DNA of 64,000 nt from Paenibacillus mellifer (GTDB lineage Bacteria > Bacillota > Bacilli > Paenibacillales > Paenibacillaceae). The DNA lies in assembly GCF_023195895.1 (NCBI RefSeq), contig NZ_JALPRK010000009.1, positions 1-64,000 on the forward strand, written 5' to 3'. The translations under genes were made by a program, and so were the position numbers. This document shows, piece after piece, positions 45,101 to 52,668 of this stretch (the stretch's first letter is position 1; each line of letters begins with the position of its first letter). The notes beneath the pieces were generated by a model, which had not been told where the DNA came from, did no database searches, and was given only the letters and a program-made list of their open reading frames with translations.

Positions 45101-45157
45101 GGCGTTGACGCTGTAATTGAGCATATTCGGCTGGCTCCATCCGTTGCGTCGGATTAA
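42137..45157 (+). CDS. GH78-like alpha-L-rhamnosidase
   Basis: A large glycosidase of 1006 aa without a signal peptide, so cytoplasmic. An N-terminal jelly-roll part (about residues 1-170, KWIWHPGEVSARNDWSCFRK) and further beta-sandwiches lead to an (alpha/alpha)6 barrel from about residue 570 and a C-terminal sandwich. The family acid pocket appears as DTFVDCPMYEQTFWVGDARN, with WEMYPHF later. Closest in design to GH78 rhamnosidases; other unsaturated or modified deoxy-sugar substrates are possible. ATG 42137 has AAAGGAG about 11 nt before it. An AraC regulator follows. Confidence 0.85.
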   Translation: MDTLRQAKWIWHPGEVSARNDWSCFRKTFTWPDEEQGRQVSLKLTADSRYVLYVNGHRVGQGPPRSWPFRLAYDEYEISHLLRPGQTNAIAIMVMHFGISNFYYLRGRGGLLAQLEVEGNPPLQGEGQAHVKAATDDTWLAITHPGHDRRSPRMSCQHAFAEKIDARLWDDDWTQPDYKPGPEWRSASVIGPAGCEPWGMPVPRDIPYLTEEPVYPRRIERLSKVKPVQFTAAIDLRNHFYEESTDTANPAEFLGMLTTVVRCKQHCKATLAFIDVGRTFRSCRLDGVHYDESSLTGEAPERFLHFDLEPGDHFLLIDVSGGTHGGGYHFAMDAEEPLEFLSPLSFIQADNLPQTDDKSVFVTLGPFDGGIRYDHRPSPPMNEVHPDYMRAKGLSDVAGLMTLASWVRPVPEALVSQEDVFILSVWKRHDIPLSIPGILQNAVIPGPEPAEVPWFPDADTELVIDFGKELSGYLEFEVEAPEGAVLDFYGFEFMHEGRRQDTYGLDHTLRYICGGGRRRYTSPVRRGLRYCQVTVRNAAAPVRIYYLRMLQSNYPIAEIGQFQSSDPRLNEIWQISQHTTRLCMEDTFVDCPMYEQTFWVGDARNEALINYYLFGADQIVERCLRLVPGSKFQTPFYTNQVPSGWNSVIPNWTFFWVIACMELYRQNGDKTFAADIFPHIEYTLKYYLSRLNDQGLLQIRSWNLLDWAPIDQPNDGIVSHQNMFLVKALTAAAALALVLGNTKAEAFYTVQANRLTAAINAQLWSEEHEAYLDCIHADGRPSDIFSVQTQVVALLCDIPEQAGAETHRLTSVQSNIRLQPDSFVQIGSPFMSFFYYEALAKLGEWDVMIEDMRRQYGQMIDWGATTCWEMYPHFTENRANPNLLTRSHCHAWSAGPAYFLGAYVLGVRSLEPGWSRVLIAPQPGGGLSWARGSVPVPGGGRIDVSWRLESPNPADGSAGEPLMPPALARMHLRIVSPDAIDIEVQPPNGVDAVIEHIRLAPSVASD

Positions 45158-45169
45158 GCAGGAACTTAA

Positions 45170-45198
45170 TTGACCCTTACTTGAGCCAGCCCTATAAT
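45170..45198 (+). promoter_or_regulatory. Promoter of AraC-type gene
   Basis: TTGACC (45170-45175), 17-bp spacer, TATAAT (45193-45198), inside the 72-bp gap after the GH78 gene: the regulator can be expressed on its own. Confidence 0.8.
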
Positions 45199-45229
45199 AA
45201 GGGCAACTGCGGCGAAGGAGGGATCCAGG

Positions 45230-46153
45230 TTGTCTTTGTACCGAGGCGAGAAAGTATTGGACGGGACTGCCTTTTTTACAGATACGCTGCCCTTTTACTT
45301 TAATCGGGCCGAGGAGACATTTGATCTGCAAATGCACAGCCACCGATTTGTGGAGATCGTACTCGTGAACGATGGAGAAGGGTTTCATTTTATTGACGAT
45401 GAGGTTGTTCGCGTCGCGAAAAATGATTTATTCCTGCTCCCGGCCGGAGCAAGGCATGTGTTTCGCCCCGGCCACACGGGTTCACATCGGCCTTTGACCG
45501 TATACAATTGCTTATATGAACCAAGTAAACTTCGGTCCTGTTTGGAGCATCTCCCCGGCTTTGAGGAGCTTAGCCGTTCCAAGCTCTTCCTGTTTGGGGA
45601 GGATCCTGCAGCGCCGCCGGGACCGGGGTGGCTCCATTTGAGAGATGACGACGGACAATGGAGCGCCTGGTTTCGAACCGCTTATCGGGAATTTACAGAA
45701 AGAGCTCCCGGCTATCTCATCCATCTCTACAGTTTATTTATCGAGCTGGCCGTTATGCTGGAACGCCATTTAGGGCGCGGGGAGTTCGCCCCAGCCGCTG
45801 CACCGGACAATCGGGTCATGGAGGAGGTCGTTCGCCGTATCAACGCGTCTTTTCATCACCCCATAACGGCTCGCAACCTTGCAGCCTCCGCTCATTTAAG
45901 CGAACGCCATTTTCATCGCTTATTCCGGCAATACACCGGCTGTACATTTAACGATTACGTACAAAAGAAAAGAATCGAGATGAGCTGCGAGCTGCTGGCA
46001 TCCACAAGGCTTCCCGTACAGGAGATCATACGAGCCGTTGGATATGCCGACAGAAAGCATTTCTTGTTCCTGTTCAAGCAATCCACTGGGGTTTCTCCTA
46101 CGTTATACCGCCGGCAAACCAGCCAAACTGACCGGACCGACAGGTATAAATAA
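45230..46153 (+). CDS. AraC-family regulator with cupin sensor
   Basis: A 307-aa regulator. The N-terminal cupin domain (about residues 30-110, HSHRFVEIVLVNDGEGFHF and LFLLPAGARHVF) probably binds a sugar; two AraC helix-turn-helix motifs follow at about 200-295 (ITARNLAASAHLSERHFHRL, VQEIIRAVGYADRKHFLFLF). The start is TTG 45230 with AAGGAGG upstream. The place directly after the GH78 gene suggests it controls that enzyme and its inducer uptake. The ligand is inferred to be a rhamnose-containing compound at best. Confidence 0.92.
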   Translation: MSLYRGEKVLDGTAFFTDTLPFYFNRAEETFDLQMHSHRFVEIVLVNDGEGFHFIDDEVVRVAKNDLFLLPAGARHVFRPGHTGSHRPLTVYNCLYEPSKLRSCLEHLPGFEELSRSKLFLFGEDPAAPPGPGWLHLRDDDGQWSAWFRTAYREFTERAPGYLIHLYSLFIELAVMLERHLGRGEFAPAAAPDNRVMEEVVRRINASFHHPITARNLAASAHLSERHFHRLFRQYTGCTFNDYVQKKRIEMSCELLASTRLPVQEIIRAVGYADRKHFLFLFKQSTGVSPTLYRRQTSQTDRTDRYK

Positions 46154-46155
46154 AA

Positions 46156-46196
46156 AACGCCATTTGGCGCTCCTTCAAGGAAGCCAAATGGCGTTA
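46156..46196. terminator. Bidirectional terminator, AraC gene / divIVA
   Basis: A 13-bp perfect stem (46156-46168 with 46183-46195) with an inner TCCTT/AAGGA pairing and pyrimidine tails on both outer sides. Confidence 0.88.
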
Positions 46197-46202
46197 TTCT
46201 GC

Positions 46203-46718
46203 TTAATACAGCTCTTGTACCTCTTGCCCCTTCTCGGTAGCGCGTTCGCGGGTCTCCAGCGTATCCCAGCCGTCGCTGCCAAGTAGATCCAACTGCGCTT
46301 CCACCAGCGTACGGAACCGTGCGCGGTAGATGGAAGCCTGTTTCTTGAGTTCTTCCACTTCCATGGCAATTTTACGTGATTTTGCAAGCGATTCATTGAT
46401 GATCCGGTCCGCGTTCTTCTCCGCTTCCTTCACAATCAATTGAGCTTCTTTCTTCGCATTGTTCTTGACTTCATCAGCCGCTTCCTGCGCAACGATAATC
46501 GTTTTGCTCAGCGTATCCTCAATATTCGCAAAATGATCCAGTTTTTCCTGCAAAGTCATCAGCTGGTTGTGAAGCTCCTTGTTCTCCCGGATCACGATCT
46601 CATAGTCTTTGATCACTTGGTCGAGAAACTCGTTGACTTCATCTTCGTCGTAACCGCGAATACGTCTGGAGAACTCTTTGTTATGTATATCCAGCGGCGT
46701 TAATGGCATGATCCCCAC
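46203..46718 (-). CDS. divIVA: DivIVA cell-division/pole protein
   Basis: A coiled-coil scaffold of 171 aa that binds curved membrane at septa and poles. The conserved N-terminus (LTPLDIHNKEFSRRIRGYDE, then DEVNEFLDQVIKDYE) carries the membrane-binding residues, followed by long coiled coil to about residue 155. It lies downstream of ylmH, as in Bacillus, with ileS next in the ancestral order; here a GH78-AraC cassette intervenes. Confidence 0.96.
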   Translation of the reverse strand: MGIMPLTPLDIHNKEFSRRIRGYDEDEVNEFLDQVIKDYEIVIRENKELHNQLMTLQEKLDHFANIEDTLSKTIIVAQEAADEVKNNAKKEAQLIVKEAEKNADRIINESLAKSRKIAMEVEELKKQASIYRARFRTLVEAQLDLLGSDGWDTLETRERATEKGQEVQELY

Positions 46719-46840
46719 CTCCTAGAAATTTCGAAACTTCCCTTAAACGGGAAGACGTGGTCAATTCAATTACGAGATACATTAGGAAACAGTTCGAACT
46801 ATCTTATTCGACAAGAATCCGCCATCTCCTGCAAAAGACC

Positions 46841-47623
46841 TCACACAAATTTACCGATTTTGACACGATGTCTGCCCTTTTTGGTCAGGCCGCCTGCCTC
46901 GAGCACTTTAAACCGCCCAAAACCTTGCAAGGCGATCACATCACCGGCCTTTAGAGGCGTAGAGGGATCCTCTTCTGTTCTCCAGTTCACCCGGCAACGG
47001 CCCGCTTTGATCGGAATCAACACTTTGCTGCGGCTTAAGCGGAATACATCACTGACGATGCCATCCAGTCGCAAAGAAGCCACCGTCAATTCCAGCGGCT
47101 CAAGCTCCTTCTCCATCGTCCTTAGCTCGCTAAGGTTCAGCACTTCCGTAAAAACGCTGACGCGATGTACCTGATGAAGATTCAATTGCAGGAAGGGAGC
47201 AATTTCTTCGGCAACCACCACGTGACACCCGTCCTCGCGGACATGAATATCGCCGATTTTATCGCGTTTGAGGCCCAATCCCAATATAGCCCCCAAATAA
47301 TCACCATGCTGAAGGGCAAGAAACTTCTGGTCCCCCGAGGTGATATCAAGCACCTTCATCCCCATCGGTTCCTCACTAAGATCCCGGTAATCCGGAGCAA
47401 TAAGAGCCCGACGCCGTTCCGCACCTTCATAACCGCCGTCCAGTCGGATAACCGTGTCCGGATGCCGATTGGCTAAAGACTCCAGGATATAACACTGCCG
47501 CGGATCCAGGAAGTCACTTAGCTTGACCTCGTGGTAATCCCCGGCATTCACTACCCATTCCCAGGCCCGGTCGACAAACGGCCGTTCCTCCGGTTTAAAA
47601 TGTTCATAAATATCGGTTTTCAT
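46841..47623 (-). CDS. ylmH: YlmH, S4-domain RNA-binding protein
   Basis: A 260-aa protein with a C-terminal S4 domain (about residues 182-245, SLRLDGIVSDVFRLSRSKV then GRCRVNWRTEEDPSTPLKAG). YlmH homologues bind ribosomes or RNA and act in ribosome quality control in Bacillus. It begins 2 nt after ylmG, in the sepF operon. Confidence 0.93.
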   Translation of the reverse strand: MKTDIYEHFKPEERPFVDRAWEWVVNAGDYHEVKLSDFLDPRQCYILESLANRHPDTVIRLDGGYEGAERRRALIAPDYRDLSEEPMGMKVLDITSGDQKFLALQHGDYLGAILGLGLKRDKIGDIHVREDGCHVVVAEEIAPFLQLNLHQVHRVSVFTEVLNLSELRTMEKELEPLELTVASLRLDGIVSDVFRLSRSKVLIPIKAGRCRVNWRTEEDPSTPLKAGDVIALQGFGRFKVLEAGGLTKKGRHRVKIGKFV

Positions 47624-47625
47624 CT

Positions 47626-47901
47626 CTAATACCCGAAGATATAGTGCAGAACGCTCATCAATCCGAAGGCAGCCAAACGGAGCACGAACAAGGCAATAAT
47701 CGGAGATATGTCGATCATCCCCATGATCGGAGGAATAAACCGCCGGAAAGGAGCCAAATAAGGTTCAACCAGCTTACCGAGAAGCTCGCCGATAAAACTG
47801 TCACGGGCATTAGGCACCCAAGACATCAGAATGTAAACCAGAATCATATAGAAATAAATATTGTATAGCAGCCCAACGATGGAATCGATATAACCTACCA
47901 A
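47626..47901 (-). CDS. ylmG: YggT-family membrane protein
   Basis: A 91-aa integral membrane protein with two hydrophobic segments (YNIYFYMILVYILMSWVPNA and IIALFVLRLAAFGLMSVLHY) and the family motif VEPYLAPFRRFIPP. YggT/YlmG proteins are linked to osmotic tolerance and division, but the mechanism is not known. The gap to sepF is 7 nt. Confidence 0.93.
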   Translation of the reverse strand: MVGYIDSIVGLLYNIYFYMILVYILMSWVPNARDSFIGELLGKLVEPYLAPFRRFIPPIMGMIDISPIIALFVLRLAAFGLMSVLHYIFGY

Positions 47902-47908
47902 GCTGTCA

Positions 47909-48358
47909 TCACCTCATTCTGTTGTAATCGGAATCCTCAGATAATATCTCTGTGATGGATCCCTGAATCTCGACGGTGTCCGGCGTGCAAAGGAAAATAT
48001 TCGCCCCGACCTTAGAAATGCTGCCGCTCAGCGCGTAAATCGTTCCGCTCAAGAAATCGATGATACGCATCGCCTGATCATTGCGAACCCGCTGCAAATT
48101 AACCACAACCGACCGATGAGAACGCAAATGGTCAGCGATTTCCTGCGCTTCTTCATAAGAGCGAGGTTCGTACAGGATCACCTTGACGTTCTTCTGGGAG
48201 TGAATGCTGACCACGTTGTTTCCTCTCTGATTTTTACGGGATTCAAAGCTCGGGGTTTCAATTTCCGCATCCTCTTGGCCGGCAAACCGTTCGCGCTCCA
48301 CAATCTCTTCTTCTTCCTGCAAGCCCAGAAAGTTCATGAACCGGTTCATTACTCCCAT
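47909..48358 (-). CDS. sepF: SepF, membrane anchor of FtsZ
   Basis: A 149-aa cytoplasmic protein that bundles FtsZ and ties it to the membrane. The N-terminal amphipathic helix (MGVMNRFMNFLGL), a linker and the C-terminal core (VILYEPRSYEEAQEIADHLR, IDFLSGTIYALSG) are typical. The start ATG overlaps the ylmE stop by one base (TAATG). Confidence 0.95.
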   Translation of the reverse strand: MGVMNRFMNFLGLQEEEEIVERERFAGQEDAEIETPSFESRKNQRGNNVVSIHSQKNVKVILYEPRSYEEAQEIADHLRSHRSVVVNLQRVRNDQAMRIIDFLSGTIYALSGSISKVGANIFLCTPDTVEIQGSITEILSEDSDYNRMR

Positions 48359-49050
48359 TACGTCAATTCCCCTTTCCCCACTAAAAGCGTTCCGAGGCGC
48401 ACCCAGGTCGCCCCCTCTTCAATCGCCACTTCAAAATCTCCTGACATCCCCATCGATAATTCTGTCAATGGCTCCGCAGTAATCGACAAGGCATTCAGTT
48501 GATCTCGCAGCTCGCGCAGCCGGCGAAAGACCGGTCTTGTCCGCCCCGGATCGTCCTCGATCGGAGCCATCGTCATCAGCCCGACGATGTGAATATGCTT
48601 CAATTCAGCGGTTTCCCTTAGAAAGTCGGCAGCCGTATCCGGCGTAATTCCCTGCTTCGATTCTTCGCCCGATACGTTCACCTGCAAGAACGCAGTCACA
48701 TTCGTTCCCAGCGCTGCCGCTCGCTTCTCCAATTCCAGGGCCAGCGACAGCCGGTCCAACGAATGAATATATTGAAATTTACCGATGACGTCCTTGACCT
48801 TCTTGCTCTGCAGATGACCGATAAAATGCCAGGTCCCTTGCCCGCCGAGGGCTTCCCATTTAGGGATGGCGATTTGCGGGCGGTTCTCGCCAATATGCTC
48901 AATTCCCTCCGCCAGAACTTCACGCGTAGCTTCGGTCGACACGTATTTGGTTACGGCGACAACATGAACTTCCTCGCGCTTTCTTCCGCTTCGCTCGCAG
49001 GCAGCTTCAATGCGCTCTTCCACGTGCTTTATCCGTTCCTTCAGTGACAC
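48358..49050 (-). CDS. ylmE: YggS/YlmE, PLP homeostasis protein
   Basis: PLP-binding protein of 230 aa involved in vitamin B6 balance. The PLP Lys lies in VHVVAVTKYVSTEATRE and the phosphate-binding loop in MGMSGDFEVAI; the NRPQ and HFIGHLQSKK blocks are present. The start is GTG 49050 with GAGGTGA upstream, where the family normally begins; a longer reading from 49167 would run through pgeF. Its start is only 9 nt from the pgeF stop. Confidence 0.94.
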   Translation of the reverse strand: MSLKERIKHVEERIEAACERSGRKREEVHVVAVTKYVSTEATREVLAEGIEHIGENRPQIAIPKWEALGGQGTWHFIGHLQSKKVKDVIGKFQYIHSLDRLSLALELEKRAAALGTNVTAFLQVNVSGEESKQGITPDTAADFLRETAELKHIHIVGLMTMAPIEDDPGRTRPVFRRLRELRDQLNALSITAEPLTELSMGMSGDFEVAIEEGATWVRLGTLLVGKGELT

Positions 49051-49058
49051 GGGAAGGA

Positions 49059-49910
49059 TCACCTCTCTTTTATGCCAATCCAGCTCGCCATTCTCCCCGT
49101 GACGCCACCTTGCGCCCGGTAGGAGTAAAAATACTCCGGATGGCAGCTTGTACACCACGTTGTACATTCGATATGAGTCGGCAATATTCCTGCTTTAATC
49201 ATAATGATTCGATTCAATTCTTTCAAGTTCAGCATCGTTTTCCCCGCATGGTCTGACGCGGAAGTATAAAGGTTCTCCTCCGCAAGCCCTCCCTCATTGG
49301 GCAACGCCTCGCGAACTTTCCCCATCACCGCCTCATCGACCTCGTAACAGCAGCCTCCGATGCTGGGCCCAATAGCGGTGCGAATCTCGCTGCGCTGACT
49401 GCCAAACTCACGTTCCATCGTTTGGATCATTTCCACGGCAATATGGCGGACGGTGCCCTTCCAGCCCGCATGGGCCAAGCCGACAACTCCCCTCACGGGA
49501 TCGGCAAAATAGAGCGGTACGCAATCCGCATAAAATGATGTCAGCAGGATTCCCGGTACGTTCGTCACCAGCCCGTCCGTCTCCTGAAACGCGCTGCTCC
49601 GATCCAGGTAACCTTTTCCGCGATCTCCGGCGTGAACCACGGCGACGGCGTTGCTGTGTACCTGCTCGCCGCAGGTCCAGGCTTCGGGCGAGAAACCCAG
49701 GGCTTCGGCTAACCGGCGTCGGTTCTCCAGGACATGCAACGGATCGTCGCCGACATGGTAAGCGAGATTCGAGCGATCGTACGGCGGCTCGCTGACCCCG
49801 CCTGACCTGCCGGTAAAACCGACGCTGATCCCTGGGATTAGGTCCAACCACGGAGCCAACTCGAACCGTTCCACTTGTTCATCTTTAGCATTCCTTACAA
49901 ACGGTTCCAT
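49059..49910 (-). CDS. pgeF: Peptidoglycan editing factor / laccase-domain protein
   Basis: A 283-aa protein of the YfiH/YlmD/DUF152 family; E. coli PgeF removes wrongly placed L-Ser from UDP-MurNAc, and other members show purine nucleosidase or copper oxidase activity. The metal site is present: EQVHSN, DCVPLYFADP, LAHAGWKGT and the GPSIGGCCYEV cysteines. ATG 49910 is chosen (GGGAG at 7 nt); the preceding ATG at 49913 is also possible. The longer frame to 50027 has no ribosome site. Confidence 0.92.
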   Translation of the reverse strand: MEPFVRNAKDEQVERFELAPWLDLIPGISVGFTGRSGGVSEPPYDRSNLAYHVGDDPLHVLENRRRLAEALGFSPEAWTCGEQVHSNAVAVVHAGDRGKGYLDRSSAFQETDGLVTNVPGILLTSFYADCVPLYFADPVRGVVGLAHAGWKGTVRHIAVEMIQTMEREFGSQRSEIRTAIGPSIGGCCYEVDEAVMGKVREALPNEGGLAEENLYTSASDHAGKTMLNLKELNRIIMIKAGILPTHIECTTWCTSCHPEYFYSYRAQGGVTGRMASWIGIKER

Positions 49911-50088
49911 CATCCATCTCCCGCCTCTCTTATTTCTAACGGACTGGAGAGCCGTTATTAGCTTGAAATCGTAGGCATCCATGCCTATATTAGCCGAATA
50001 AGGTCTGTGGGGTCCGTAAAATCTCAAGTTACTCTCACTGCATATCTTTCAAGTCTACCACAAACCGGCCCGGCGCCGCTTGTGGATT

Positions 50089-50403
50089 CTAGCTCCGCCG
50101 CTCCGCGCGTCCGTCCCGGTCGATATACACAGTGGTATCATAGGTCGTCTGCTGCGATCTGGATTCGCGTAATTCCTCCATCTTGACCAGCACGACGTCG
50201 GATCCGATCTTCACGATATTCTTCCAAGGGATGATCAAATCACTGCCGCCTCCGAATATCCCCATGAATTTGCCCCCAACGGGCACGACAATCGCCTCGA
50301 TAACCCCTTGCCTCAGATCCAGCTCCAGATCGCTGATATGCCCGAGCCGTTTCCCGTCCACGACATTGATGACATCCTTCGTCTGGAAGTCGGAAATTTT
50401 CAT
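50089..50403 (-). CDS. ylmC: YlmC/YmxH-family PRC-barrel sporulation protein
   Basis: A 104-aa protein with a PRC-barrel (MKISDFQTKDVINVVDGKRL, then GHISDLELDLRQG). YlmC/YmxH members are found in sporeformers beside sigG and are often linked to sporulation; the molecular role is unknown. ATG 50403 follows GAGGG at 6 nt. In Bacillus it directly follows sigG; here the MerR-flavoreductase cassette lies between. Confidence 0.92.
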   Translation of the reverse strand: MKISDFQTKDVINVVDGKRLGHISDLELDLRQGVIEAIVVPVGGKFMGIFGGGSDLIIPWKNIVKIGSDVVLVKMEELRESRSQQTTYDTTVYIDRDGRAERRS

Positions 50404-50534
50404 ACTCGCCCTCACCACATTGTCCATGATTTTACCGCCCCCGTCCCGTCTGATTCACTCCGTCCCTTTACTATATGTGCGAGGGATTCTACGCATGCGC
50501 CCTTGACCACGGGAAAAGAGACACCGAACAACAC

Positions 50535-50588
50535 AAAAAAGGACCGCTCTTCCGGAACCTGTTCGGTCCCGGAAGAAGCCGTCCTTTC
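50535..50588 (-). terminator. Flavoreductase gene terminator
   Basis: Minus strand: GGACGGCTTCTTCCGG paired with CCGGAAGAGCGGTCC with small bulges, then TTTTTT (A run at 50535-50540). Confidence 0.88.
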
Positions 50589-50611
50589 ATCAGTCACGTT
50601 CGATCTGTCTC

Positions 50612-52555
50612 TTATTTACTCAGCGCCCCGGCAGCAGCATTTTCGCCGCCCAAACGACCGGAAGTGAACGAATAACCAATACCTACGCCGTTGCCGACGT
50701 AAGTGTCATTGAACAGTACGCCTTCGGATTCAAGCCCGACGGCATAAAGTCCTTTTACTGGCACCCGTTTGTCGTTCAGCACTTGGAATTTAGGGTTTAC
50801 GAGCAAGCCGCCAACCGAACCCAGGTTGTTAATTTCGGCAATGATCGCATAATAAGGGCCGTCACCCATCGGCTGCAAATATTCTTTGGTTTTGCCAAAA
50901 TCGTTGTCTACGCCGGTTTTCGTCGCTTGTGTATATTTATTGAAAGCGTCCTTGAACACTTCTGCGTCCATGCCAGCGTTTTTGGCTAATTCCTCGATGG
51001 TGTTGCCTTTATACCCGTCTCCGTTTTTCACCATCGCATCGAATACGGATACAACGTTCTTCCACGGAGTGTCCAGCTTGAACTTATCGGTGAAATCTGC
51101 GTAAAATTCCGGAGGAAGTCCAGGCAACTTCGGCGCTTTGATGCCGTTCATGCCCTTCGCTTCTAGAGCTTTCAACTGCGATTGCGATACGATAACCAGA
51201 TGGTATGGACCGTTAAACGCACTCGTATTCGCTGCCGCAACCGCCGTCAAAGTAGCCGTCTCGTCTCTGAATCGAGCTCCCGAAGGACCTACGTTCATCA
51301 AGGTCGGCAGGTAGCTCAGCATCATCGGATAACTTGCTTCAAAGGAGGAATATTGCTTCTTCAGATTGCTGGTCCCTCTGGCCAATGTCTGATGCAGCAT
51401 TTGTCCGCCGAAGTTGTCTGGCACCTTCGCGCCTGCCGCCCAAGACATTTTCAGACCTTCGCCAATATTCTGTGCAAGTCCTCCGTTAACGCCCTCAAAA
51501 CCAAAGGCTTCCTTCACCATTTCTTTGTTGCCAGCGTATCCGCCCGTCGCCATAACGACGCTTTTTGCGCTGATTTCCAGCGTTGTTCCGTCCGCCTTCT
51601 CCGCTACGACGCCGGTCACGGCACCTTTAGCGCCTGTCATCAGTTTCTTCGCAGTTGTTTCGGTAATGACCTTGCCGCCGTTTTTCTCTACGGATGCCGC
51701 CAGCATCTTGCGAAGGGTTTGTTCACGGGTGTTATAAGCTGGCAGTACATGAAGCTGTTCGCCGCCAAAGTTCATGTAAGTTGTTACATACCCTTTGTTC
51801 TTTAACCAATCGTACGTGTCTCCGGATTTCGTGACGTATTGGCGTACCGCCGCTGCATCCACTCTCCAGTGGTTATTGACGATCCAATTGGAGATTTCCT
51901 GTTCCACGTTCACCTTTAACCCATCGGCTACCGCGGCGGAAGAGTTATAAAATTTGCCCGCCCAGGACAGGTTGCTGGCGCCGCCGATCACGCCGGTTTT
52001 CTCGATGATCACGACTTTAGCGCCTTTGTCCGCTGCCGTCACCGCTGCCGATACGCCGGAAGCGCCTGCGCCGACGACAACGACGTCCGCTTGCAGCTTC
52101 TCCGTTTTGCCTGCGCCAGGCTTCTTGACGCTAACCGATTTCAAGGCGTCCACATCGCCGCCTGCTTTCTTCACGGCGTTCTCTACCGCTTTCAGCATAG
52201 CATCGCTAGATACACTAGCGCCGCTCACCGCGTCGATCGCCAGCGATTGGTTGGCCAGGATCTGCTCTTTAACTTTGTTAAGTGCCGAATCGCCTAGGCC
52301 TTCCGTTTCCGTTTGGCTTACGATTTTGATATCTTTGATCCGATCTGCTTGCTCCATCGTCACTTGCACTTTAATGACGCCATCTTTGCCTTCTGCTTCT
52401 CCGGTGTACGTCCCTGCCTTAAACGCGGAGGCCGCCTCCGCGGTGGAAGGACTATTTACCAGCTTCCCGGATTGCCACCCCCAGCCGAACATCGACGCAA
52501 CCAATACGATGCAGATGGAAAACATGAGCATTTTGTTAAAACGTTTGCTGCGCAT
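50612..52555 (-). CDS. Secreted FMN/FAD fumarate-reductase-like flavoprotein
   Basis: An extracellular reductase of 647 aa. Signal segment at the N-terminus (about residues 1-42), then an FMN-binding domain (about 45-125) with the covalent-flavin site AIDAVSGASVSSD, then a FAD-binding fumarate reductase/succinate dehydrogenase domain (VVVVGAGASGVSAAVTAADK near residue 158, GPSGARFRDE, NNLGSVGGLLVNPKF, GVGIGYSFTSGRLGGENAA). No haem motif. Members reduce fumarate, urocanate, cinnamate or similar acceptors. ATG 52555 follows GAGGGA; longer in-frame reading has no ribosome site. Control is by the MerR promoter upstream. Confidence 0.9.
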   Translation of the reverse strand: MRSKRFNKMLMFSICIVLVASMFGWGWQSGKLVNSPSTAEAASAFKAGTYTGEAEGKDGVIKVQVTMEQADRIKDIKIVSQTETEGLGDSALNKVKEQILANQSLAIDAVSGASVSSDAMLKAVENAVKKAGGDVDALKSVSVKKPGAGKTEKLQADVVVVGAGASGVSAAVTAADKGAKVVIIEKTGVIGGASNLSWAGKFYNSSAAVADGLKVNVEQEISNWIVNNHWRVDAAAVRQYVTKSGDTYDWLKNKGYVTTYMNFGGEQLHVLPAYNTREQTLRKMLAASVEKNGGKVITETTAKKLMTGAKGAVTGVVAEKADGTTLEISAKSVVMATGGYAGNKEMVKEAFGFEGVNGGLAQNIGEGLKMSWAAGAKVPDNFGGQMLHQTLARGTSNLKKQYSSFEASYPMMLSYLPTLMNVGPSGARFRDETATLTAVAAANTSAFNGPYHLVIVSQSQLKALEAKGMNGIKAPKLPGLPPEFYADFTDKFKLDTPWKNVVSVFDAMVKNGDGYKGNTIEELAKNAGMDAEVFKDAFNKYTQATKTGVDNDFGKTKEYLQPMGDGPYYAIIAEINNLGSVGGLLVNPKFQVLNDKRVPVKGLYAVGLESEGVLFNDTYVGNGVGIGYSFTSGRLGGENAAAGALSK

Positions 52556-52637
52556 TCCCTCTTCTCCCCTTACTGCATATTGAAGCCTATTTTTGTGATT
52601 GTTTTCACATATGATAACAAATGAAGGCTTCGTACCA

Positions 52638-52668
52638 AGCATAAACCTTGGTGCAGCACCAAGGTCAA
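52638..52668 (-). promoter_or_regulatory. MerR-type promoter/operator for flavoreductase
   Basis: Minus strand: TTGACC (-35, 52663-52668), a 19-bp spacer, TATGCT (-10, 52638-52643). The spacer holds a perfect palindrome: arms ACCTTGGTG and CACCAAGGT around 3 nt (52645-52665). The overlong spacer with dyad is the classic MerR activator design. The MerR stop codon TGA lies inside the -35 box. Confidence 0.9.
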
